Of a DNA stretch of 64,000 nucleotides, positions 51,801 to 63,173 are shown piece by piece. The notes beneath the pieces were generated by a model that was given only the letters and a program-made list of their open reading frames with translations, was not told the origin of the DNA and did no database searches. Numbering within the stretch: the first letter of the stretch is position 1; every line of letters starts with the position of its first letter. Source of the stretch: VRUE01 sp963762205 (GTDB lineage Bacteria > Actinomycetota > Thermoleophilia > Solirubrobacterales > 70-9); the NCBI GenBank assembly GCA_963762205.1, contig CAVXJZ010000003.1, forward strand, positions 248,001 to 312,000. The letters are read 5' to 3'. The translations under genes were made by a program, and so were the position numbers.

Positions 51801-51885
51801 CGATCTGCGCCCCGGGCGGACGGCGAAGGCGAAGCTGAAGCCCGCAAAGCGAAAGCACCGTAAGGGAAAGAGGAGGAAGCGATGA
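48831..51885 (+). CDS. large secreted beta-propeller-like protein, one frameshift near residue 56
   Basis: ATG 48831 opens a clean signal peptide (LLALPGAIAALLFSLAAPATAA) and VYDLTPDPRAEKPDIAVDSS, GAAHVAWNV. At about 48990-49005 one extra base must be ignored to continue as SVTEPDLLVYCRVPRGGRSC, and the second frame is open to TGA 51885; the 3055-base span is a multiple of three plus one. The first 400 residues resemble BNR/sialidase-type beta-propellers (LTSADGGTTFSTPVQIS, RTSVDGAESWDRVEVL). A middle domain follows, with VRVGAADGTVFHDLGQFAKK and a beta-sandwich region, and a very basic C-terminus, perhaps for cell-wall contact. No catalytic residues are evident. It overlaps the next gene by ATGA. 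Confidence 0.7.
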
Positions 51886-52401
51886 AGAAGCACCAGGCGG
51901 CATTGGTGGTGGCGATCGCCCTGGTCGTGGCGCTCGGGGCGCTGACGCCCGCGATCGGAGGCCTGAGCAACCGCTCGAATCCGGCCAAGGAAGCGAGGGT
52001 GGCGAAGAGGATCGCGATCAAGGCGCTGGGCAAGGCCAAGCAGGCGCTGCGCAGGGCGGGGACGCCGGGGCCGGCCGGGTCTCCCGGGGCAGCCGGCCTG
52101 CCGGGCGCAGCCGGCACGGCGCTGGGCTACGCCAAGGTCAGCTCGACCGGCCAGGTCGACGGGACGCACTCCAAGGACGTTCCCGGCGGGCAGCTCTTCG
52201 TTCCCCAGACCGGGATCTACTGCTTCGACCTCTCGTTTGCACCGAAGAGCATCGTCGCCTCGGTGACCGACGAAGTGACCGGCACCGCCGTCGTGTTCCT
52301 GCCGCCGGCGATCGGTCCGACCTGCGAATCGCACAACTCGGCCGAGGTGATCACGATCGACGCCGGCGGGACACCCGCCCCCCGCGGCTTCTACGTGCTC
52401 T

Positions 52402-52409
<8 letters not shown>
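51882..52409 (+). CDS. secreted protein with short collagen-like segment
   Basis: ATG 51882 overlaps the upstream stop (ATGA). A signal peptide (ALVVAIALVVALGALTPAIG) is followed by a basic helical stretch, then a short collagen-like Gly-x-y run (GTPGPAGSPGAAGLPGAAG), and a beta-rich head with a Cys pair (GIYCFDLSFAPKSIVASVTD, GPTCESHNSAEVITIDAGG). Collagen-like stalk plus globular head suggests a trimeric surface protein, possibly partnering the beta-propeller protein. Its last eight bases overlap the convergent clpB end. Confidence 0.65.
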
Positions 52410-54992
<2,583 letters not shown>

Positions 54993-54993
<1 letters not shown>

Positions 54994-55307
54994 CAACTCT
55001 CCTTCCTGCTGGGTGCGGCTCTGGCTTCGAGCTCCTCGAGCCGCCTTTCGAGAGCGAGGACCCGCTCGACCCCGGTGAGGTTGAGGCCTTCGGTCGTCAG
55101 CTCCTGGATCCGTCGCAGCCGCTCGACGTCGCGCTGCGAGTAGAGCCGCGTGTTCTTGGGCGAGCGCTGCGGCGCGATCAGGCCGCGCGCCTCGTAGATG
55201 CGCAGCGTCTGCGGGTGCATGTGGGCGAGCTCGGCGGCGACCGAGATCATGAAGACGCCGCGCTCCTCGTCGACAACGATGTCGACCCGTTCCCGGCGCG
55301 AGCTCAC
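54993..55307 (-). CDS. hspR: heat-shock repressor HspR
   Basis: A MerR-type regulator, 104 residues from GTG 55307. It has VFMISVAAELAHMHPQTLRI, YEARGLIAPQRSPKNTRLYS and DVERLRRIQELTTEGLNLTG, VERVLALERRLEELEA. In actinobacteria HspR represses the dnaK operon with DnaK as co-repressor, so the operon should autoregulate. I do not see the canonical HAIR inverted repeat (CTTGAGT-N7-ACTCAAG) before dnaK. The start overlaps a mini-ORF by GTGA and the stop overlaps clpB. Confidence 0.94.
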
Positions 55308-55381
55308 TCGAACACCACCTCGCGCTTCGCTCGTTCGCACCGAGGACCACCGGCGATCTTGCTCACTCGCTCCGCGCTCAT
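55304..55381 (-). CDS. 25-codon linker mini-ORF between dnaJ and hspR
   Basis: ATG 55381 overlaps the dnaJ stop by ATGA and the TGA overlaps the hspR GTG by GTGA, giving an unbroken chain. The peptide begins MSAERVSKIAGGPRCERAK. Most of it is encoded by a dispersed repeat also found at 24316-24396. It probably serves coupling and not a peptide function; start residues MSAER are shared with the lipB-lipA mini-ORFs. Confidence 0.45.
   Translation of the reverse strand: MSAERVSKIAGGPRCERAKREVVFE
55321..55379. repeat. dispersed repeat, copy B, between dnaJ and hspR
   Basis: CGCTTCGCTCGTTCGCACCG, then GACCACCGGCGATCTTGCTC and ACTCGCTCCGCG align with 24316-24396 with few differences (TCGCACC...CACCGG...CTTGCTC...TCGC...TCCGCG). 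The alternation CTCGTTCGC / CTCACTCGC is swapped between the two copies. Confidence 0.5.
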
Positions 55382-56496
55382 CGGTGCGCCTTGCTCAGCA
55401 GCTCGGCCCGCGGGTCGGCGCCGTTCATCGCCTCGGCGAGCTTCTCGACCGCCTCGCGCTGCTCGTCGGTGAGGCTCTCGGGGACATCGATCTCGAATCG
55501 GTAGCGGAGGTCGGCGTTGCCCTTGCCGCCACCCGGTCGCGGCGGGCCCTCGCCGCGCAGGCGCTGGACCGTGCCGTGCGCGGTCCCCGCCGGGACCTTG
55601 ATCTTCTTGGTTCCGCTCAGCGTCGGCACCTCGATCGTCGCGCCGCGCAGCGCCTCGGCGACCGTGATCGGCACCGTCACCTCGAGGTTGCCGCCGTCGA
55701 GGCGCTTGAAGACCGGCGAGGTCGCGACCCGCGTGGTCACGAACAGGTCGCCCGCGGGCCCGCCTCGCGGCCCGGCCTCGCCCTTGCCGGCGAGCCGGAT
55801 CCGGGTCCCGTTCTTGACCCCGGCCGGGATGTTCACCTTGTAGCGCTTGGTCTGCCGGGTCAGCCCCGAGCCGCCGCAGGTCGTGCAGGGGTCCTCGACG
55901 ATCTGGCCGGCGCCGCCGCACTGGGGGCAGGGCCGGCTGATCGAGAAGATCCCCTGGCTCTGGGCGTCGATGCCGGTGCCCTCACAGCGCGGGCAGGTGA
56001 CGGGGCTCGTGCCCGGCTTGGCGCCGCTGCCGTGGCAGGTCGGGCAGCGCTCCTCCTTCGGCACCGTGACGCTGACCTGGGCCCCGTTGACGGCCTGGTC
56101 GAAGCCGAGGCTGACCTCGGTTTCCAGGTCTCGGCCGCGCGCCTGCTCGGGCCGCACCGCCCCGCCGCCGCCGCGGCCGAACATGCCGCCGAGGATGTCG
56201 CCGAGGTCGACTCCGCCGAAGCCGCCGCCCGCGTGCGCGGCGCCCGGCCCGAACGGGCCCGATCCCTGGCCGCCGAGGCCGCCGAACATCCCGCCCGAGT
56301 CGTAGGCCTCGCGCTTCTCGGGATCCGAGAGCGTGTCGTAGGCCCCCTGCACCTCCTTGAAGCGCTCCTCGGCCTCGGAGTCGTCCGGGTTGCGGTCCGG
56401 GTGGAACTTGCGGGCGAGCTTGCGGTAGGCCTTCTTGATCTCCTCGTCGGAGGCCTTCTTCGAGACGCCCAGCACCTTGTAGAGGTCGTCAGCCAA
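55378..56496 (-). CDS. dnaJ: chaperone protein DnaJ
   Basis: Type I DnaJ, 372 residues. The J domain has LYKVLGVSKKASDEEIKKAY with KFHPDRNPDDSEA (HPD). A Gly/Phe-rich region follows (GGMFGGLGGQGSGPFGPGAA), then four zinc-binding CxxCxGxG-type repeats (CPTCHGSG, CPRCEGTG, CPQCGGAG, CTTCGGSG) and the substrate-binding C-terminus with NIPAGVKNGTRIRLAGKGEA. It follows grpE by nine bases. Confidence 0.96.
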   Translation of the reverse strand: MADDLYKVLGVSKKASDEEIKKAYRKLARKFHPDRNPDDSEAEERFKEVQGAYDTLSDPEKREAYDSGGMFGGLGGQGSGPFGPGAAHAGGGFGGVDLGDILGGMFGRGGGGAVRPEQARGRDLETEVSLGFDQAVNGAQVSVTVPKEERCPTCHGSGAKPGTSPVTCPRCEGTGIDAQSQGIFSISRPCPQCGGAGQIVEDPCTTCGGSGLTRQTKRYKVNIPAGVKNGTRIRLAGKGEAGPRGGPAGDLFVTTRVATSPVFKRLDGGNLEVTVPITVAEALRGATIEVPTLSGTKKIKVPAGTAHGTVQRLRGEGPPRPGGGKGNADLRYRFEIDVPESLTDEQREAVEKLAEAMNGADPRAELLSKAHR

Positions 56497-56505
56497 GCCG
56501 TCGCC

Positions 56506-57218
56506 TCACTCGCTGACCACGACGCGGGCGGGCCGGATCAGCTGCTCGCCCAGGCGGTAGCCGGTCTGGATCACGTCGACGACCGTGCCCGGCTCGGCGC
56601 CGTCGCCCGGCACCTTCTGCAGCGCTTCGTGCCAGGCGGGGTCGAAGCGCTCGCCGGTCGGGTGGAAGGACTCGATCCCGGCCCGCTGCAGTGCCGCGCA
56701 GAGCTCCCTGTAGGTGAGGAAGAACCCCTCGGCGAGCGGCTCCGCCGGGGCCTTCTCGCCGCCCGGCTCGATCCCGGCGGCCTCCAGCGCCCGCTCGAGC
56801 GTGTCGAGGACGCCGATCAGCTGGGTCGCCAGCTCGACCTTGCCCCGCGCCGCCGCCGTTTGCATTTCGGTGGCGACCCGCTTGCGGTAGTTCTCGAAGT
56901 CGGCCTGGGCCCGCTTCGCCAGATCCAGGTACTCGTCCCTCTTCGTCTCGGCCTCGGAGAGCAGGGCAGCGATGTCCTGCTCGACCTGGGCGCTCTGTCC
57001 CGCGCTGCTCTCGTCGCCGGGCGCCGACCCGCTGGCGCCGCTCCCGTCGCCGGGCGCCGACCCCGATCCCTCGGCGTCCCTCGGCGCGTTCCCTCCCGCG
57101 GGTGGCGAGGAGTGCGGGGGGGTCGAGGACGGACGCTGTGCGTCCGCCCGCAGTGCCCCCTCGCGATCCTCGCCAGGACCCGCGGGCCGGGGCTCGCGCC
57201 GATCGTCCTGTTGAGGGA

Positions 57219-57222
<4 letters not shown>
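56506..57222 (-). CDS. grpE: nucleotide exchange factor GrpE
   Basis: The GrpE core starts near residue 75 with QDIAALLSEAETKRDEYLDL and KRAQADFENYRKRVATEMQ (coiled coil), then LIGVLDTLERALEAAG and the C-terminal head FDPAWHEALQKVPGDGAEPG, TGYRLGEQLIRPARVVVSE. The disordered N-terminus is unusually long and is partly built from a palindromic repeat (family 2), reading GPGEDREGALRADAQRPSST. A direct repeat encoding SGSAPGD follows. The start overlaps the dnaK stop by ATGA. Confidence 0.95.
57104..57180. repeat. palindromic repeat, family 2, copy in the grpE N-terminal region
   Basis: The outer stem GGCGAGGA (57104-57111) / TCCTCGCC (57167-57174) and the next GGGGG/CCCCC pairs enclose the conserved TCGAGGAC ... 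CCCGCAGTGCCCCC, with an inner hairpin GGACGC-TGT-GCGTCC (57131-57145). The flank CAGGACCCGCGG matches that of the E2 copies. It lies in frame in grpE. Confidence 0.75.
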
Positions 57223-59111
<1,889 letters not shown>

Positions 59112-59161
59112 TATTAGCTACCTCCGGCTTCTGTTTGCTCTTGCTAAGAAATCTAAGCGGG

Positions 59162-59191
59162 AGTATGGCAGATTATGGGAAGGGATTGCAA
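59162..59191 (-). promoter_or_regulatory. candidate promoter of the dnaK operon
   Basis: On the minus strand TTGCAA (59186-59191) and CATACT (59162-59167) are 18 bases apart, about 50 bases upstream of the dnaK ATG. This is the only reasonable vegetative-type promoter I see in the gap between cytochrome c and dnaK. No HspR-type HAIR site is recognisable. Confidence 0.35.
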
Positions 59192-59205
59192 GCGCCTGAG
59201 GCGCT
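59191..59205 (-). terminator. short stem-loop between cytochrome c and dnaK
   Basis: AGCGCC-TGA-GGCGCT is a perfect six-base stem with a three-base loop, about 50 bases past the cytochrome c stop and at the upstream edge of the candidate dnaK promoter. It could end the nth-cytochrome c transcript; an operator is also possible. Confidence 0.35.
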
Positions 59206-59257
59206 CGTCGAACTTCAGGCGGCGACGGGTGGTCGCCGCGACGCCGGGACGGAGGGC

Positions 59258-59677
59258 CTAGCCCTCGCCGGCCGTCGTGGCGACGAATTCGGCGACCTCT
59301 TCGGCCTGTTCGCCGTTGAGGATCCCGGGCGGCATCCGCCCCGTGGTGGTCGTGCTGTCGACGCCGTGTTCGATTGCGTTGAGCACCCGCCCCTTGGTCG
59401 CTTCGATCGCCGCCTCCGCGCCCTTGCCGCTCGGCGGCCCGGACGGGGCCAGGAGCCGGTCGAGGTCGGGGGCGAAGTTGCCGTCGGTCCCCGCCGCGTA
59501 GAGCGTGTGGCAGTTGCCGCAGTTGATCTGGAAGAGGGTCTGCCCTTCCTTCAGATCGGAGGGCACCTTCTGTGCGCCCCGGGCCGCGTCGCCGTCCGAG
59601 CGGAAGGCGAGCCAGGGGATCAGGACCGCGAGAAATACGACCAGCAGCCCGAAGATGACGAAGGTCCTCTTGCTCAT
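59258..59677 (-). CDS. membrane-anchored c-type cytochrome
   Basis: An N-terminal membrane anchor (TFVIFGLLVVFLAVLIPWLA) is followed by a single cytochrome c domain with heme motif INCGNCHTLYAAG. TGRMPPGILNGEQAEEVAEF supplies the probable axial Met. It is 139 residues and outward-facing, so likely an electron carrier to a terminal oxidase or other respiratory partner, none of which is in the window. The start overlaps the nth stop (ATGA). Confidence 0.85.
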   Translation of the reverse strand: MSKRTFVIFGLLVVFLAVLIPWLAFRSDGDAARGAQKVPSDLKEGQTLFQINCGNCHTLYAAGTDGNFAPDLDRLLAPSGPPSGKGAEAAIEATKGRVLNAIEHGVDSTTTTGRMPPGILNGEQAEEVAEFVATTAGEG

Positions 59678-60351
59678 TTGCGCTCGGCACGGTACCAGGG
59701 GCACATCCGGCGCAGCGCGCACTCCCCGCAGCGCGGCTTCGGACGGCAGACCTCACGCCCGTGGCGGATCAGGTTCATGTGCAGCTCGTGGGCGTCGGCG
59801 GGGTCGACGATCGCGAGCATCTCGTCGTGCGCCCGCTCGAACGATGCCCCTTCCGGGAAGAGCCCGAGGCGGCCGCCGACGCGATGAATATGGACGTCGA
59901 CCGGGATCTCGGGGATGCCCCAGGTGAAGATCAGCACGCAGGCCGCGGTTTTGCGGCCGACCCCCGGGAGGTCGAGGAGGAAGTCGAGCGACTCCTCGCG
60001 CGCCGCCGTCTGCGTCCAGTCCAGGTCGGGCGGCTCGCCGAGCCGCTCGAGGATCGCCTGTATCCGCGGCGCCTTCTGCCTGCCCAGGCCACCGGGCCTG
60101 ATCGCCGCCTCGACCTCCGCGACCGGGGCGTCGCGGACCTCCTCCCAGGTGGGGAAGCGCTCGCGCAGGGCGGCGAAGGCGCGGTCCCGATTGCGGTCGT
60201 TTGTGTGCTGGGAGAGGACGGTCTTGACCAGCTCCGCGATCGGGTGGCCGTGCGGCTCGTCGACCGGCCGTCCGTACATCTCGCGCAGGCGGTCGCGGAT
60301 CGCCCGCACCCGCCGCCTCTCGGGCCGCTTCCAGGTCCTCGCCGATGCCAT
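59674..60351 (-). CDS. nth: endonuclease III
   Basis: A base-excision-repair glycosylase/AP lyase for oxidised pyrimidines. VKTVLSQHTNDRNRDRAFAA, the helix-hairpin-helix with catalytic Lys LDLPGVGRKTAACVLIF, the catalytic Asp in IPVDVHIHRVGGRLGLF and the Fe-S ligands in CRPKPRCGECALRRMCPW are all present. 225 residues. It is co-transcribed with the cytochrome c gene downstream. Confidence 0.94.
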   Translation of the reverse strand: MASARTWKRPERRRVRAIRDRLREMYGRPVDEPHGHPIAELVKTVLSQHTNDRNRDRAFAALRERFPTWEEVRDAPVAEVEAAIRPGGLGRQKAPRIQAILERLGEPPDLDWTQTAAREESLDFLLDLPGVGRKTAACVLIFTWGIPEIPVDVHIHRVGGRLGLFPEGASFERAHDEMLAIVDPADAHELHMNLIRHGREVCRPKPRCGECALRRMCPWYRAERK

Positions 60352-60397
60352 CGCGGCGCCACGCTACCGCCACCCCTCCGCCGATTACAATTGACGA

Positions 60398-61177
60398 ATG
60401 TCTCGGGCCATCAACGCGGTCGGATCCTGGCTACCCAATGGCTGGGGGGACCTCGGCCGCCAGGTCGGCATCCTGGTCGGCGTCGACCTCGCCTACACCG
60501 CGGTCCGCGGCGTCGCCGTCTCCGAGCGCGGCGCCGCCTTCGCGCACGGCAACCAGGTGATCGATTTCGAGCGCGCGACCCACACCTTCTTCGAGCCCGG
60601 CCTGCAGGCCCTCTTCCTGCCCGCGCAGGGCGTGATCGACATCGCCAACCAGATCTACCTGAACGCCCAGTTCTCGGTCGCGCTCGGGTTCCTGGTCTGG
60701 CTCTACCTCTTCCGCAACCAGTCGTACAACTTCGTGCGCAACATGTTCATCGTCGCGATGGGCCTGGCCCTGGTCGGCTACACGCTCTATCCGACCGCGC
60801 CGCCGCGGATGTTCCCCGAGCTGGGATTCGTCGACACCATCAACGACTTCTCCAACGTCAACCACGACTCGTCGCTGGCGAAAGTCTTCATCAACCCCTA
60901 CGCGGCGGTGCCGAGCATGCACTGCGCCTTCGCGATGATGATCGGCGGGAGCGGCTTCATGGTCTGCCGGACCTGGTGGGCGAAGGCGTGGTGGGTGTCC
61001 TGGCCGCTGCTGGTCTCCTGGGTGACGATCGTCACCGCGAACCACTACTGGGTCGACGCCGCCCTGGGTTGGATGGTGGCGTTGACCGCGGTGCTGGTGG
61101 CGAGCCGGCTGCTGGCGCGGGTGCGACCCGAGGCCTGGTCGTGGCGCTCCCGGGTGCCGCGCGAGGCCGAGGCGTGA
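60398..61177 (+). CDS. PAP2-superfamily membrane protein, inositol phosphorylceramide synthase-like
   Basis: About six membrane segments and the PAP2/Aur1 signatures: VGYTLYPTAPPRMFPELGFV, YAAVPSMHCAFAMMIGGSGF (PSMH) and VTIVTANHYWVDAALGWMVA (HxxxD). Aur1-like actinobacterial proteins act on phosphoinositol lipids or lipid phosphates. The two genes that follow make phosphatidylinositol-type lipids, so a head-group transfer or phosphatase role in that pathway is likely but not certain. The start is ATG 60398, with nth divergent upstream. Confidence 0.75.
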   Translation: MSRAINAVGSWLPNGWGDLGRQVGILVGVDLAYTAVRGVAVSERGAAFAHGNQVIDFERATHTFFEPGLQALFLPAQGVIDIANQIYLNAQFSVALGFLVWLYLFRNQSYNFVRNMFIVAMGLALVGYTLYPTAPPRMFPELGFVDTINDFSNVNHDSSLAKVFINPYAAVPSMHCAFAMMIGGSGFMVCRTWWAKAWWVSWPLLVSWVTIVTANHYWVDAALGWMVALTAVLVASRLLARVRPEAWSWRSRVPREAEA

Positions 61178-61234
61178 GCCGAGCGGGCACTTTTCTTTCG
61201 TCCGTCCCCGCTCCGATCAACTAGCCTGACCGCA

Positions 61235-61900
61235 ATGGAACCTTCGGCGCCTTCCAGGGCCCCGGGCGGTCGTCGCAACGGTCGCCAGTCCCGCAGCACC
61301 CAGGAGTTCAGGGCCTACGCGCGCGACCGCCTGATCGAGTCGCGGCTGACCCCGAACGCGATCTCGATGGTCGGCCTCGCCGGCAACCTGATCGCCGCGG
61401 CGCTGGTCACCCAGCGCCTCTTCTTCCTCGCCGGCGTCGCCTTCGTCCTCGGCTCGGTGATGGACACGCTCGACGGGCGCTACTCGCGGATGTCGGGCAA
61501 GGGGACCCTCTTCGGCGCCTTCTTCGACTCGACCCTGGACCGGATCGAGGAGGGGATCGTGCTCGCCGCGGTCGCCGGCTACTTCGCCGCCACCGGCGAC
61601 GACTTCGCCGCCGCGATGTGCGTGGTCGCCGTGCTCGGCTCGCTGATGGTCTCCTACACGCGGGCGCGGGCGGAGGCGCTCGGCGTCGAATGCAAGGTCG
61701 GCCTGGCGACACGCCCGGTCAGAGTGGTCATACTCTCTATCGGCCTGATCTTGGCCAAGGGCGCCGGGCTCTTCGACGTCGAACTGCTGGCGCCGGCGGT
61801 CTACGTGATTGCGGCCCTGACCATCATCACGACGATCCAGCGCGTCTGGCATGTGCGAAACGAGCTTTCAAGCGAGTCGGGCTCGCCGCCCGATCTGTAA
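61235..61900 (+). CDS. CDP-alcohol phosphatidyltransferase, probable phosphatidylinositol phosphate synthase
   Basis: The family signature D-x2-D-G-x2-(A/S)-R-x8-G-x3-D-x3-D is read as MDTLDGRYSRMSGKGTLFGA, FFDSTLDR. FRAYARDRLIESRLTPNAIS at the N-terminus and about five further membrane segments fit. The position upstream of inositol-1-phosphate synthase strongly suggests that the alcohol is inositol phosphate, as in mycobacterial PgsA1-type enzymes; glycerol phosphate or another alcohol cannot be excluded from sequence. 221 residues. Confidence 0.82.
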   Translation: MEPSAPSRAPGGRRNGRQSRSTQEFRAYARDRLIESRLTPNAISMVGLAGNLIAAALVTQRLFFLAGVAFVLGSVMDTLDGRYSRMSGKGTLFGAFFDSTLDRIEEGIVLAAVAGYFAATGDDFAAAMCVVAVLGSLMVSYTRARAEALGVECKVGLATRPVRVVILSIGLILAKGAGLFDVELLAPAVYVIAALTIITTIQRVWHVRNELSSESGSPPDL

Positions 61901-61961
61901 CCAGTCCCGGCCCGGGGTGTGGTTTGCCACCCAGGTCGAGCTAGGAAGGACTTCGAATCCA

Positions 61962-63129
61962 ATGAGTGAGAGCAACGGGGTGAACGGCAGCGACGGCGCC
62001 GCCCACGCCGACGACAAGGTCCGCGTCGCGATCGTCGGCGTCGGCAACTGCGCCAACTCCTTCATCCAGGGCGTTCACTACTACCGGGACGCCGACCCGG
62101 CCGAGGAAGTGCCCGGCCTGATGCACGTCGACCTCGGCGGCTACCACGTCCGCGACGTCGAGTTCGTCGCCGCCTTCGACATCGACTCCGAGAAGGTCGG
62201 CAAGGACCTCTCAGAGGCGATGTGGTCGGGGCAGAACAACACGATCAAGTTCGCCGACGTGCCCGAGATCGGAGTCAAGGTCGAGCGCGGCATGACCCAC
62301 GACGGCCTCGGCAAGTACCTGAAAGAGAAGATCACCAAGGCCCCCGGGGAAACGGCGGACGTCGTCGGCATCCTCAAGGAGACGAAGGCGGACATCCTCG
62401 TCTGCTATCTGCCGGTCGGCTCCGAGGACGCGACCAAGTGGTACGTCGAGCAGGCGCTGAAGGCCGGCGTCGGCTTCGTCAACTGCCTGCCCGTCTTCAT
62501 CGCCCGCGAGGACTACTGGGACAAGCGCTTCGAGGAGGCCGGCCTGCCGATCATCGGCGACGACATCAAGTCGCAGGTCGGGGCGACGATCGTCCACCGC
62601 CAGCTCGCCCGCCTCTTCCACGACCGCGGCGTGCGCATGGAGCGCACCTCGCAGCTCAACGTCGGCGGCAACATGGACTTCTACAACATGCTCGAGCGCG
62701 AGCGGCTCGACTCGAAGAAGATCTCGAAGACCAACGCGGTGACCTCGATCATGGGCCACGAGCTGCCCGACGAGGACGTCCACGTCGGCCCCTCCGACTA
62801 CGTCGCCTGGCTCACCGATCGCAAGTGGGCCCACATCCGCCTGGAGGGCAAGATCCTTCGGCGACGTGCCCCTCAACGTCGAGCTCAAGCTCGAGGTCTG
62901 GGACTCGCCGAACTCGGCCGGCGTCGTCATCGACGCTGTCCGCATCCTCAAGCTGGCGCTCAACAACGGCATCGCCGGCCAGCTCGACGGCCCGTCCAGC
63001 TACCTGATGAAGTCGCCGCACAGCCAGCGGCCCGACGACGAAGCCCGCGAGCAGACCGAGGAGTTCATCGCCAAGTACGCGCGCGGCAAGAGCCCGGTCG
63101 CCGGCGCGGCGGCCAAGACAGAGGCCTGA
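61962..63129 (+). CDS. ino1: inositol-3-phosphate synthase, interrupted by one frameshift
   Basis: It converts glucose 6-phosphate to inositol phosphate. From ATG 61962: VRVAIVGVGNCANSFIQGVH (NAD site), YYRDADPAEEVPGLMHVDLG, KADILVCYLPVGSEDATKWY, FEEAGLPIIGDDIKSQVGAT, QLNVGGNMDFYNMLERERLD, SKKISKTNAVTSIMGHELPD. At 62853 an extra base (AAG-A-TCC-TTC) shifts the frame; removing it restores EGKSFGDVPLNVELKLEVWD, SPNSAGVVIDAVRILKLALN and the end at TGA 63129. The 1168-base span is a multiple of three plus one. The first frame stays open far past the real end, so simple open-frame searches can miss the gene. Confidence 0.88.
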
Positions 63130-63173
63130 GCGCAGCGGAGCCCGCCCGGCGCGGGCTCTTATGCTGCAGTCCT

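Noticed and set aside
48916..51903. 995-codon minus-strand frame opposite the secreted propeller protein
   Set aside because: The plus strand has a signal peptide, propeller motifs and a coupled downstream gene; the minus frame has none.
62840..62870. Programmed frameshift in ino1
   Set aside because: No slippery heptamer, no downstream structure of note, and other genes in the window show similar isolated +1 errors.
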